From Cadophora sp. MPI-SDFR-AT-0126 (lineage: Eukaryota; Ascomycota; Leotiomycetes; Helotiales; Ploettnerulaceae): a stretch of 64,000 bases of DNA. Position numbers and translations under genes: made by a program. Of the stretch, positions 21,173 to 32,912 are shown piece after piece. The stretch spans positions 930,001 to 994,000 of the forward strand of contig JAGMVK010000005.1 of the NCBI GenBank assembly GCA_020747065.1, read 5' to 3'. The notes beneath the pieces are model-generated. The model had not been told where the DNA came from. It searched no databases and saw only the letters and a list, made by a program, of their open reading frames with translations. The number at the start of each line of letters is the position of its first letter. The stretch's first letter is position 1.

Positions 21173-21200
21173 ATTTTGCAGCTCTGATTTTGCAGCTCCG
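21173..21200. repeat. Short direct repeat GATTTTGCAGCTC x2
   Basis: Two tandem copies of a 14-15 nt unit (GATTTTGCAGCTCT/C) lie side by side. Related ATTTTGCAG words recur at about 21293 and 21397. Each resembles an intron 3' end (TTTTGCAG), but no exon is evident. Confidence 0.5.
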
Positions 21201-23459
21201 AATGGCTCGTAGATGCGAATGTCGGTCGAGGAGGGCCGTGCTGGCAAACGTTTCAGAATTTGGAGACATGTATATTCAGACTTGGGGCCGCCGGATTTTG
21301 CAGGGTAAGAATTGATGGCGCGAACTCAAATTGATTGATAACGTCCCTGTCGAGTTCGGATGAATCCATGCCCTGAATATGGACAGAGCTTTAATTTTGC
21401 AGTGACCGAATGCTAAGGATAGAAAGAATTTGTACATTGCTGCAGCCGGAAATGCCAGAGAGAGAAGGCTCCGATAGAAAGATGACTGTGAGGACAACAA
21501 TATTGAATGTCGTGATGGAGCATTCTCTTCTTCAATAAGCACGCGATGGAAGAAGTGACGAAGAATTGAATAGGAGAATAGGCCCAATATCTTGTAATTT
21601 TTCGGCAGACAGCCAGTAGACGACTCTCTTGAAGGCGCGTTAACCATCAGGATATGAACAGTAGCAAGATGCAATGCTCTGAGCATGACCCCTCGCAATC
21701 CCGTTTGAGAGGATTTGAAGGTCCTTCTATGTCCTGAGGGTAGAGAAAAGAAGGAGCATTCTGAGTTTTCCAGCAGATGAGAGAGGAAAGAACCATCCAG
21801 TCCTTCACAATTTCTTGCAGGGACAATGTAATCCTCATCCTGCAAGACGGTCGAGTTTCTGGCCCTATAACACAAATATCTCTTACGGGTCGCCTTTCTG
21901 CCACCACTACCGATATCTCCGACCGATCCATGCAGACATGTGCCAGTATTACTCAAGTGAATGCTACCACGTGTGCAATAATCTGGACTCCTGAACCGAC
22001 TTGATCGATAGGCTTCGACAGGCGGACGAGCAGTGAAATCGGTTGTCGCGGTATCACTCGCAGATATCGAACCACATCATCCTTGAGAAATCATGAAACG
22101 CATGAAGTTGACTTAAGAATGGACAAGAACCCAATCAAGAATGAACAGAACGACTACAAGATCTCCCTGCTTGTGTCTAGCGAAGTACAGAAACGAAACG
22201 GGGACCCGGCATTGCGATAGAAGTTCGAACAAGAAGAGCGTAACCAAAGTGATGGTGATGGGTTGCGAACCCGACAGGTCCCTTGAACTCCCCAGCAATA
22301 CGTGACTACGGACTTGAGGAGAAACAGTCAAGCAGGCAAAGGTCAACAAGAATAAGGCCATGTGGAAGTTGACAAGTATGAAGTTGTAACACCTGAGGAT
22401 GAACAACCGGATGCGACCGTAGTCTAGTAAGGCAGATCAACAGCCAAATTTCAAGAAAGAAATCCCGCGAGTTGGCAACTTCAGTAAGGAAGAAGAAATT
22501 GATGCTGCCGAATCCTTCTTATCGCCGTATTTCCCGGTACACTTTGTCGATTAGGCTGTTGGAGGAGTATACATAGCAACCGCCTCTCGGATACCTGTGG
22601 AATGGTCGCATAATACTACCACACATCGTCCCGATCCGCTGTACCAGAACAGCCTGGAAAGTCAAAAACACCCTCAAAGATCGTTCGCTTCACCGCCAAA
22701 GAAGGGAAGGATCGCTACACCAAAAATCATGCCAAGAGAGAGACTTGAACAACGGGGAAGACATTTTCAATCAGGCTTCCAGCAAAGCAACCAAACCAAT
22801 AGTTAGAATTGAGTACTTTCCTGAGGTCGCTGGAGGAGCAATGTAGTGCACGCCACGACAAATCTCGAAGTAGACCAGTTCTACCGGAAGGAAAGCCTCA
22901 TCGGGCTGTAGCTAGAACTAGGTCAATGCAATCGTCAAGTACACAACTTACACCCTCAAAGGCCGATGAACACAAGCCGGCCGAACCAGGGCAAGATACC
23001 AATACCACCCCAGAAGCGCTAGCAAGTCCGTCAAAGAATATCAACCGCTCCCATATCAGCGCACTCCAATCCAGGAACCCAGGTTCGATGGAGTCCATCT
23101 TGTCTGTAAAATTCTACAGCCTCGCTCCAATGACGACGCAGAACGATCTACGCCCTCCCACAAAGACCATGTTGTGCCTCTAAGCGCGATGAGATGTGAT
23201 TTGCCGTTGAACACTGTCACGTTACACGGGATGTGCGGAAGGTCTGTTGAGGAGAAGAAGCCTTGCATTGATAACAAGGGACAGCGAAGTTGCTCGTAGG
23301 TCGCAAGCGAGGTGGTCGGAAATGGTGTTATTTCTAGAGAATGAAAACTTGCCTCCCGAGAATAACTTCGAGTTGGCTAGCGTGTGTGGTGTAGCGTTCT
23401 GTACGGGCGTAAGCTGAAGCCAAGCGTGGAGATAAATACCTTACCCAAATAGTGTTAGT

Positions 23460-23690
23460 TTAGCCTCATGTTGATTGCTAATTCGATATAATATAAGCTA
23501 CCGAATTCAAAGTAATATTAATGATCGACTAATTCTTAATTTAAGTAATATTTAAGAAAATAATTAATAATTAATATTTATTTTTTTCGTTTATTTATTT
23601 CTTAAATCATGTAATTATAAATGTTAACGCGATTTAAAAAGATTGCTTCATTCATTATTTTATATTAAAATCAAGGTCTTTGATTCAAAT
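23460..23690. repeat. AT-rich island, probable RIP-decayed repeat
   Basis: About 230 bp dominated by TTAAT, AATAT and TTTATT words, in sharp contrast to the near-50% GC flanks. Such islands in Pezizomycotina usually come from repeat-induced point mutation of transposons. No transposase or reverse transcriptase frame is left. Confidence 0.55.
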
Positions 23691-24374
23691 TAGGCTCGGG
23701 AGAGCTATGTATGCTATTAGGCGCTGAGCCCTAATAATACGGCGGACGTAAGCGTATTAAAAGACTCGCGACGACGTCTCCGCGAAATTGCAATAACGAT
23801 CGCCTTCTCCTTCAACTTCAACGACTGACGCGCCTCCTTCCTAAACGTCTGGGCCATCGCTGAAAGCATCAAAAAGACCGTCTGTATTTATCGCATTTAT
23901 TCGTCTATTTCGAGGGCGTGCCGACGTCTTGCGGCTTCCGGCGTGGCCGGCCAAATGCAACAATTCCTCTTTTGATCAGTGAGTTTCCCTTTCTAAATTT
24001 CGCGGCGTATGGGCCAGGCCTCCAGGGTCAGATTACGCTTGTACCACCTACACCATTTTATCTCGCTGCTTGTTACAGGTGCCCTGTCTGCCACAACACT
24101 CTGTCTTTTGACTTTCCACATTTGCAAGACGCCTGGTGTTTTGGCTTGTTCTTTGAAGCAATGTTTCGACTTTTTGTTCAAGGTGCTAATTATGTTGAAT
24201 TTGCAGAGGCAACACGTGATGTTCTATTGGCTGTAAGCCAACACCCTGACGGGGCGTCAATCACCACTTCTTGGGCAGGAGAAAGACTTCAAAAACGTGG
24301 ATGAGAGCTCTGATTTGAGTACGCTTCCTTGGGACCTTGTTGACTTGGGATACTTTGCCTTGCGGTAGGTCGAC

Positions 24375-26245
24375 ATGCCGCTCCCAAGCATGCCGGGTCA
24401 ACAAAGTGCTGCTAGTGGCGACTATCGATCTCCATTTGGTTCAGGACATGGCAGTTCTTCGTCTAGTACATCTGGAGGTGCTCGTCAATCTTCTGGGTAC
24501 TCATTGAATGCTCAAAGGGAGACTTCGCCTAGACCTACATACCATGGAAGCAACAACCGCTTCCATCCTGAGCCAATTCGACCTCCAAATTACTCAACGC
24601 CTTATGCTTCTGTACGGAATGAAACCGGATCCAACGGAACTTCTTATCAGCCAGGTGCTACTGGTCATCCAGTCCAGGCCTCTTCGTCGCAGCCTCGATC
24701 TAATCCAGCGCCAAGACTCATACTGTCACCGTCCCCTGAGCCGGATTTGCGTAGATCTGACAACAAATCTACCACCTTACCGTCTCAAAGCCAGAACGCA
24801 CTATATAAAAGTATTTCTGGTCCTCGAAAACTTCCTCAGCCCCAAACCAGCAGGTTTGGATACCGTGAAAAGCCCAGCTATTCATCACCTCGAACCCAAG
24901 GAGGAAGTTCATCCGACAGCCATGGACACGCTAAGAGTGTTCTTCCACCACCAGCAAAGGCCCCATTTCGAGCTTCTGAAAATATTGCACATCCCTCACA
25001 CTACCAGCAGAGCACTCTTCAATTCTCAAAAACTCCAAAAGCTTCAGCTCCGCCAAGGGCCAGCTTCCAGATAGTCGTACCAACAAGTCCAGCCAAATTC
25101 TACGGTACAGATACCCGAACCTGTCTCACAGACGCTCCATCCTCGTCTCCCAGACGAGGCAGGCCACCCGGAGGCACAATTTCCAAACCGACAGATGGAT
25201 TACCAAAGAAACGTGGCCGTCCCTTCACCAATAAACCTCGGGTAGAACCTACGCCAAAGAAGCGAGGTCGCCCATTCAAAACAATCGAGTCGGAACTGAA
25301 AGCTAAGGCACGAGCTAGCTCTAGCGGTACGAGCACGCCTACCTACAAGAAGCAGGGCCGGCCATTCAAAGTCCGTCATCAGCCATTCATACCGCAGCCA
25401 GAGCCCATTTTCAACCCCTTCTTGTGCGAGTGGAGGGGCTGTCAAGCTGAGTTGCAGAATTTGCAGACGTTGCGTCTGCATCTTCATATCGTGCATAAGA
25501 AGCAAGAGGATGGTGGTGTGCCGTGTCTATGGGCGAAGTGTGGAGCGAAGAAGGTAGTTGAGGGAGAAGATGGCGAGAAGAAAGTCTTAGATGATCATCC
25601 GGTGTTCGCGAGCAAGCAGCAGTGGATGGATCACCTGGAGGCGAAGCATCTAGTTCCATTCTCGTGGCATATGGGTGATGGACCTAAAGCTACCGATCTA
25701 TGTAAGTTCTTCCTTTCTGAATCCGGAGTACCCTGTGGGATGTCCTATCTTAGATCTCAAACTAATTCTCCGCAAAAGCCGGCAAACCCAAGGGCATGAT
25801 CGACCCCCTCTGGCTCAACGACTCGAACGGCAATCAAGTGACGCCCTCCATTAAAGGTCAACCTCTCGAAGATGGCCGCGCTAGCATCCTCAATAAGAAA
25901 CGTTTCCGCAAGATGAAAGGCATGAACATCTTCAAGGAGAAGCAGGTCGTTGGCGGGCAGGATCTGAAGGGCGCGGGTGGAATGGCACCGCCGGCGATCT
26001 CGAGTGATGATGAGGACGAGAATACGGGGATGGATGGAGCTGAGCCTGGGCCTGAGACTGAGGGCCAGATTGATGAGGACGATGAGGTTGGCGAAGTGGC
26101 AGGATTTGAGGGCGAGATTTTGATTGAGACGAGACTTCGTGGGACCCGGGTCATGCGTCTATTTGGCGCGAATGATGACGATGATGAGCTGATGGGCAGT
26201 ACTGGAGAAGACCGAGATGAGGACGGCGATCTGCCGATGATTTGA
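24375..26245 (+). CDS. AT-hook and C2H2 zinc-finger chromatin-type protein
   Basis: Exons 24375-25701 and 25779-26245 join in frame to 597 residues. Residues 1-270 are Ser/Pro/Gln-rich and disordered. Three or four AT-hook-like cores follow: RRGRPPGG, KKRGRPFTN, KKRGRPFKT and KKQGRPFKV. These bind the minor groove of AT-rich DNA. A C2H2-like finger (CEWRGCQAELQNLQTLRLH with HIVH) and a second CLWAKC ... H.E..H unit occupy about 350-430. The C-terminus has a basic NKKRFRKMKGMNIF segment, a very acidic stretch, and ends DGDLPMI. Similar fungal proteins are chromatin-associated, and that role is inferred. A 5' UTR intron ending at CGGTAG (24368) is plausible. Confidence 0.82.
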
Positions 26246-26969
26246 CACTGAGCTTTTTGCTTCCGCTACAGTATTTGCATTGTTACATTGTAACATGCTG
26301 CTACCACTCCACATAGGTATTTCGGAAAAACACAACATTACAGAGCGGGCTGGCTTGGACTAGCATGATTTGGCATGGCATGGTATATTACCTGATATTG
26401 CATGGCGCGCTGGAGTTCTCTGCATTTTCGGGCCTCATCCGCCAAACTGACCTTACATAGCTGGGGTCGAAGTGGATGAATGGTAGAGAGACTTGGGCTG
26501 GAGTACTGGGACTGTATAGATTATATCACTAGCCGGAGGCATAGGCTTTAATGAAACGCTGCTTTTAGCGAACTTTGCCCAGAGATGCGGTGAAACTTCT
26601 ATTTTATGGTTTGATCCGACGAAAATTCGAAAGCTGCACCGGGTAGGCTGGATGTGATGAGGATCTCCATGGCGGGGCAAGACAGAATCCCGTCCAGTGA
26701 TAGGCAACGACACAGCTACGAACACCGCATCTAGACATATCTGGTAGCCCGTATCTGGGCTGTCTAATTTTGCCTATCTTGCATTGTAACTGTATGCATC
26801 TAAACAAACCCCAGATCACACCCCAGTATCCCGTCATTATATTCGTTCCACCTTCTAGAGACGCCGGATCCCTAGATCATGTTATCTCGTCATACCCGAG
26901 CAACTTGCCAACCTTTAGATGCCCATCCATGTAGCATGCCTCGGATCCTTCCGCTTCGTCCGAACAAAC
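26246..26969. other. Convergent intergenic gap, no gene seen
   Basis: This lies between the stop codons of the AT-hook gene and the type III PKS gene. It has short CATGGCATGG-like direct repeats near 26370-26405 and nothing else recognised. Confidence 0.5.
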
Positions 26970-28499
26970 TCAATCTAGATCAACTCCGTTCAGAGCCTCG
27001 CTCAGAGAATCATTCTGCTCCGGCACCTCCGGATGCACATTGTTCAATTTCTCGTTAATCTGCGCTCCCTTCTCCTTCGCATCTTTGATATTCGCCTCTG
27101 TCTCCTCAGCTTCGCCATCGCTTCTTGACCCCTCACTCTCCGTCTCTGGTGGGGTGGCCTCTCCAGTGGTTACGAGTATCCTCCTCACATGGTTCAGATT
27201 TCTCTTTAGCATGCACATCTCGATCGCAATACCGGGGCCAAATGCGCAACCGACAACGAAGTCCTTGACCTTGCCTCCTGGCGCAAGCTCATCCATGTCT
27301 TTCTGCCGCAGGCGATCCATGACTGATATAATGGTCGCGGAAGACGAGTTACCGTGATTGATGTATGTGTCATAGCTTGCCCGCATATGTTCTGCTGAGA
27401 TGCTCATTGCTCGCTCAACGCCTGAGAGGATCGTTGCACCGCCAGGGTGGAGAGCCCAGTCGAAGTCCGAGGCGTCTTTGTAGTTTGGGGGAAGGTTGGG
27501 AAGGGTCGAGAGGAGGTCTGTAAAAGTTGGTGATACGACTGCCGAGGCGAGTTTGGGCACTCGAGGGGAGAGAACGACTTTCCAACCTGGCAAAGAGACT
27601 TGTTAATATTGGCTTCTAGGAGAGAACTTTGAAGGCGGGAGCGACCTACCTAGCGGGTCGACGTCGAAGCCCAAATCCTGCTCAGTATCAGGAATCATCC
27701 TGTGGTCCCAGCCAAGTAGCTCGTACACAGGTTCTGCGTCTTCTCCACCGACACCATTACTCAGTACGAGTGCGCTCGCACAATCGCTGAACAGCGTCAC
27801 ACCGATTCTCGTCTCCTGGAGCTCATGCACACTATCTAGTTCACTTCTCACCAGCAGACTGCTAATTTCCAGCGCAATGACCAAGACCCTTGCTTTCCTC
27901 CCACGGAAACTACTTCCAAGTGCCAAGTTGGCCGCTGTTCTCAGACTTGCAAGTCCTCCACTACATCCAATTCCATGCAGGAGCACTTTCTCAACCGGTT
28001 GTGTTATTCCAAGCCCTTTGCACACGTAGTGGTCGAAACCAGGATTCGCGCTATTCGTGCAGGTGGTCGAGACTACGTGTGTGATATCTGAGGGCGAGAT
28101 CTGTGCTTCATGGAGAGCTTTTCGAGCAGCGGTTACCGCCAGCGCAACGCCGTCTTTGAGGAAGACTTCGCAGAGTTCTGTGATCGTGGGTGCGCGGTCC
28201 ATGTTCGCCATGGGGTGATCTACTGTGCCAATTGCTGAGCGACTGTCGATTCCTGTGTAGTTGTTTATAGCGCGGACTTTGTTCATCCTGGCAAGTGTCA
28301 GTTGTAATTTGCTAGATCCGTGCAAGGGTGTATGAGGTACGAACGCTGGTGTATCTGGATAGTGACGTTTGCATAGTGTATCAAGAGCTTCTGGGTAGAG
28401 TTGAAATGGAGGGTATTCAACTCCCAAGCCTGTGATGGAGAGATTAAGCTCTCCGAACTGGTTGTTTGTCGCATTGTGAGTATCTCTAGAGGGCGACAT
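26970..28499 (-). CDS. Type III polyketide synthase (chalcone synthase-like)
   Basis: Minus-strand exons 28499-27650 and 27586-26970 join in frame to 488 residues across a 63 nt intron. The homodimeric enzyme uses acyl-CoA starters and malonyl-CoA to make pyrones, resorcinols or similar products. The triad is visible: Cys near residue 179 in LLHGIGCSGGLA, His near 330 in DWALHPGGA, and Asn near 363 in YINHGNSSSATI. The GCAFGPGIAIEM loop follows. About 90 residues rich in Glu, Asp and Lys extend beyond the thiolase fold, as in many fungal members. The start is the first in-frame ATG (MSPSRDTHNA). No other secondary-metabolite core gene is adjacent, so cluster membership is unclear. Confidence 0.92.
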
Positions 28500-30721
28500 G
28501 ATGGCGGTGCTTTCTGCAGTCCACGTAGAAGTCAATTGAGGTATGTGAAGCTGTATGAGACTCTACCAGAGATCTCAATTGTCAATGGTGCATGTAGGGC
28601 TGTAGCTCAGCAAGACGGCCTTCAGCAATTAAGTAATCGCACAGCTGATGATGCCGAGGCTCAGACACTAAGTTCTCAGGATGGAAGGTCGAAGCTCTTC
28701 CTGTTGATACGGGGAGTGGGTCGTGTGCCAGTCGTGGAGGTGGAGGGTGGAGGGGTGTTGCTGGAGGAGGCGGTCGAGAATGGAGGGGTTGATGACACCG
28801 ACAAAGGCTTGAGTGGTGGGAGAAGAAGAAAAGTAGGGAGCGCACCATAGATCCTGTTTTCCCTGTCTCTTCACAGCAAGGTACAGTGCATGCAGCAATT
28901 GGATACCGCCTGGGCAATCCTCAACAAAATTCGATGAGCAGCGCACGAGTGACAGCAGCTGCAACGAAGGAGAGCGTTGGAGATTGTCACTGGTGGGCTG
29001 GACCTTGGTTGCTGGTCTCCCTCCCCTCGATTACAGGGATGGATTGCACCTGCAGCAGCTAGTGTTTGGCTCTCAGGCTCGGGACGGTTAGTGAGGTGCC
29101 GCATCCCAGCCCTTGCCAGGGCCATGCAGCAACAACTTTAAAGGATTATGTCATCATCTAGTCTTCCATATTAATGTTTGTTGGCACATGCCAAAGCCGA
29201 GGATTAAAAAAAATAGGAAGTTGTGACTTTTTCATGGCAGCTTTGATGAGATTTCTGGCCTTTTCGATTCATACGGATGAGGTAAGGTTAAGTGTATCTC
29301 TGCTGTAGAAGCAAGATGTTGGAGGAAGAGATTTTCTGGCAGTGACAGGTCAGACATACACTAGGAAATTTACCTCCGGACTGTTCCTACGCTGCCGGGG
29401 TCCGAACTAGCTCGCTGGCTATTCCCTCGCATTCGAATGCGATACTTGTAACCTACTTTCGTAAGACTTTTCCAGAAGTCGATGATATGGGATTCTATTA
29501 TGCTTTTACCTCCGAAACAATGTCTCAACGAATACAGTATTGGGCTCTCGATTTTATTGCCACTGCCAAAGTGGATTCCACATGATTTGGTCAGCATGGG
29601 GGCCTGGCCTACGGCACTGCTTCTTAGGTCTCAGCAGCTCCAACGTCAGAGGATTATCGCCATCTATAGTCTTGATTGTATGGTCACGTAGAACCTTGGG
29701 CCAGATCATGACAACCTCATATGTTGGACACTGGCACCGGAATTTGCTGTTCGTATGTGGCATCAATGTCACGGCGGCTGCTGCAGGTTCGGTGAGTAGT
29801 CGAACATTAGCACTATGGGAGCGGGTGTGGGAAACTCATCCATGGGCCATTTATCTGTATTTTTTCCTCTGTTGCCATCAGTACTGTATCTCAGCAGCTA
29901 TGTAGCTATGTCAACATATCTGCATTTCAAAGACAGCGATCGTTAAACTGACTGAATACATCCGCGCTAGTAGACTTAGAACCGTCCTGCTTAATTTTGA
30001 AGCTTTGAGGACCAATGCGTATGATGCATTAAATTTTTGATCCTTTCATGTCTCTGAGAATACATTCTAGCTAGGTTGCTTCAACTCAGATATAACTTTG
30101 GCATCGCTATGGTTGATGTCATGTTTTCCTGCCTTCACCTGACCTGCACCACATAAATTAAATCCTGATCAAGCAGAAATCATGTCTGGAATAGCAGCGT
30201 AACTTTACAACACATACAGAGACTGTTTGAAGCCTTCTGGCAGATAGTGCTGCGATTTCGACTTCCGGTTCTCAAGAAGAAAAATGCCCCTTTATGCATC
30301 CTCGCGTAGGTAAATAGGCGAGGTATTAAACAAACAATGAATCATTCGAGTCATGTATCAAGCAATAGCGCTCTACCTAACAAATAGGCCAGCTACATAC
30401 AACTAATTCGGTCAGTAGCTCGTGCCCAGCAGTTGTGAGCTATTTGAGCGTAGTCTCGTGATGCGGATTTAGCTTCCACGGAACTTTGGTTCACGGAGTA
30501 GCCAACAAAATCGGTACCATAGTTGACAAGGGAGCAGCCCAGTTGAGATACCAATACGCACAGTATATCATCAACACGAAATCTCAAAGAGATGTATCTT
30601 TCTTTCCCACTCAAATTTCAGTATCGCAAGAGTCTTTGAACCCTCTTATACCACCGACTCCCAACATATCCTCACAACATCACAATATATACGACAGACA
30701 AACAAACAACAGGTGTTCATC
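28500..30721. other. Intergenic, 2.2 kb, no supported gene
   Basis: This is the divergent space between the type III PKS and the J-domain gene. Several ORFs of 70-150 codons overlap in both strands at 28400-29130, but their composition (purine-tract driven) does not support coding. The last 250 bp is A-rich and likely the J-domain gene promoter. Confidence 0.5.
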
Positions 30722-31305
30722 ATGAGCCACCAGATCTTCGTCGATCACTACAAAGTCCTGGGCATCGCTCGGGACGCCTCAACAGACGATATCCAAAAAG
30801 GTTATAAGAAAATGTCCTTGAAGCATCACCCAGATAAGAACAACAACTCCAGGACCTCGACAAAAGCATTCCAAAGAGTAAGTCCCACCATCTCCCTTCA
30901 TCTCATCACGCAAGACAAGCGTTGACAGCCTCACAGATCAACGAAGCAAAAAGCGTACTATCAAATCCAGAGCAACGCCACATATACAACCAAGACTATG
31001 ACCAACACATCGCTTGGACTCTGCGTGGAGGCAAATGCAAGCGCAAATCTGGCAAAAGTGCAAAAGATGACTCGGACGAGGAATTGCAAAGAGCAGCAGC
31101 AAATCTAAAGAATAAGAGAGCCCGAGATTACTACGAGGAGCAAGAAAGGCCGGCTTCCAAAAAGCATGATACGGGAAAGCCTCGTTGTCACAGAAAAGAA
31201 AACAACTATGACAGGGGATATGGACGGCCCAGGAGACCAGGACTTTGGGCTCCTTACCAACATCCTGATATCAGGGTTGTTGGCGATATGGGCTGGTGCT
31301 ATTAG
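30722..31305 (+). CDS. Small J-domain (DnaJ-like) protein
   Basis: Exons 30722-30877 and 30937-31305 join in frame to 174 residues. J-domain proteins stimulate the ATPase of Hsp70 partners through an HPD tripeptide. The J domain covers residues 8-75: DHYKVLGIARDASTDDIQKG, then SLKHHPDKNN with the HPD, and INEAKSVLSNPEQRHIYNQD. The rest is a short Lys/Arg/Glu-rich tail with no zinc-finger or client domain, making this a class C (type III) member. The partner Hsp70 and location are unknown. It is short for the class. Confidence 0.85.
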
Positions 31306-32305
31306 ATGACTTGTTGAGTCTCGTTTATGTCTCCTTAGTAATTTATATCCTTTTTTGATTGTTAATAATTCTGTGTTGTGAGATCGAGGTGTTTAGTGAG
31401 CTTGATACGCTGATAGCGCGCTGGAAAATTGATGGGTCTAGCATTCGTGCACTGGAGATTAGCGAAGTCATCGCTAAATTCATATCTAGCAGTGCATGAT
31501 GAACAAGACGAGAATCAGCTGAAAGATAAGCCGCCACCTTTACACCATTCACTGCATTTCGTGCGAAATAATGGTAGATATGATTCAAAGTTGGGATGCA
31601 ATTGTTCAAACACAGGTCCAAACAATCATACTTCTACTACGAATCCTCGACATTGGTCCTGGTGATAGCTTGTGGAGACCGACTGCGCGGATCAACCTGG
31701 GAACTTACCAAAGCTCCTCTCGATGGGAGCATCCTAATATCAGTACTTAGAGTCCTATGGTTTTTTTTTGAAACAGTCTGCCAGTCAAAGCATGTAAGCT
31801 TCGCGTTAACAGAGTAAAGAACATATCAAAGAACCATGGGATTTTCATGGCCGAACTTCTGATGTTGGCAGGCGGGCAGCTTTGGAATACATCGTTGCGA
31901 GAAAAGAAATTATTGATCAGCCTGTTGAGATCGAGCAAGAAATAGGGGCTTAAGCGAGCTTGGCCAGCGCGGACAGTTTTGCACCCTTCATACGCCAGGA
32001 CTCGAAGTCACAGGTAATGGGCTGAAGATAAAGTCCTGCGCCTGGAATACAGTTTGGAGGGGGGACGCGGGGCTGACTAATGCAGGAAAAGCTTCCGCGG
32101 TAAGCTTATTTCCCAACCACCAGAACTGTCGAGTTTCACTACTACCTCTAAGATCACAGAACGAGGGTGGTTACTGTCTGCTACACCAATTTCATTCGAG
32201 GAAGTCCGGAATTAGGAGACAGAATCAAACATCGCGCTTTACATTGGGGTACCTCCTGAGCTTACGCGTCTCTAGCGAGCTCTTCAACCGCCACATTTTC
32301 AAAAC
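31306..32305. other. Intergenic, 1 kb, nothing recognised
   Basis: I see only short open frames without protein-like composition here. The end of the stretch contains the promoter of the small membrane protein. Confidence 0.5.
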
Positions 32306-32680
32306 ATGCCCATCTTCAACCCAGCATTCATAATACACGCTCTCCTTGAGCTCCCCGCCTCACTTAACTTCTTTTTCCGGCCAAACGAGCAGCTCTCTTC
32401 ACCAGCTCCACAAGCTCACGCTCTGATACGGCAATACGCTGTTCTGCTCATGAGCTCGAATATCGTGGCTCTGGTATTTGCTTTCCGGCCTGTGGATGAG
32501 ATCAGTAGAAGAGTGGCCGGGGCATTGGCGGTCTATCATGCTGCGCCGTTGGTGAGAGCTGTAGGGAGGATTGCTTCGAAGGGCGAGGAGTATGGGAAGG
32601 GATTGGGTGGGCCGTGGGTTCATGCTGTGGTGCATGCTGGGGCTTTGGGGACTTTGGGATGGTTGTTCCTTGGATGGTGA
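32306..32680 (+). CDS. Small four-helix integral membrane protein, fungal hypothetical
   Basis: A 124-residue single-exon protein. Hydrophobic stretches occur at the N-terminus (FIIHALLELPASLNFFF), in the middle (YAVLLMSSNIVALVFAF and ALAVYHAAPLVRAVGRI) and at the C-terminus (HAVVHAGALGTLGWLFLGW). It looks like a small conserved fungal membrane protein with about four segments. I know no function. The start is supported by the family-like MPIFNPAFIIHALLELPAS opening. Confidence 0.72.
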   Translation: MPIFNPAFIIHALLELPASLNFFFRPNEQLSSPAPQAHALIRQYAVLLMSSNIVALVFAFRPVDEISRRVAGALAVYHAAPLVRAVGRIASKGEEYGKGLGGPWVHAVVHAGALGTLGWLFLGW

Positions 32681-32912
32681 GGTGTCTTGAGTCGACAGGA
32701 TTCAGTTTCGTATTTACCAGGCTGGAGACGCGCTGAGTATTGAGCATAGGTGTGTGTAGCTATCAGCATTGAAGGAAACTTCTCGGCGGCTCTGAAAGCT
32801 CACGAGTAGAAACTTATATTTTATGGCATTTGAAAGTAACACCTCCATCATCAAAAGCACAGCCAGGCAATGCTCAAGACGTTCTTCATATTTCATGGGT
32901 ATCGAAACTAGC

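Larger units (their letters stand above)
20294..24374. other. Gene-poor 4 kb region with decayed AT-rich island
   Basis: No supported gene. It holds a short tandem repeat (21173-21200), an AT-rich island (about 23460-23690), a palindrome-like element near 23718, and probably the 5' leader of the AT-hook gene. An open frame of 226 codons on the minus strand at 21276-21956 is Ser/Leu-rich and irregular. Fragments near 22597-23300 look like parts of a broken gene, with several stops in one frame, but I cannot name it. Confidence 0.5.

Noticed and set aside
21276..21956. Minus-strand ORF of 226 codons
   Set aside because: Ser/Leu-rich and irregular, no family pattern, no clear splice partners; probably open by chance in a gene-poor region.
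22597..23300. Possible degenerate gene on the plus strand
   Set aside because: Some stretches look protein-like, but stops interrupt every frame and I could not name a family, so it is only mentioned in the region note.
28400..29130. Several overlapping ORFs on both strands
   Set aside because: Driven by purine/pyrimidine tracts; no domain and no splice signals in phase.
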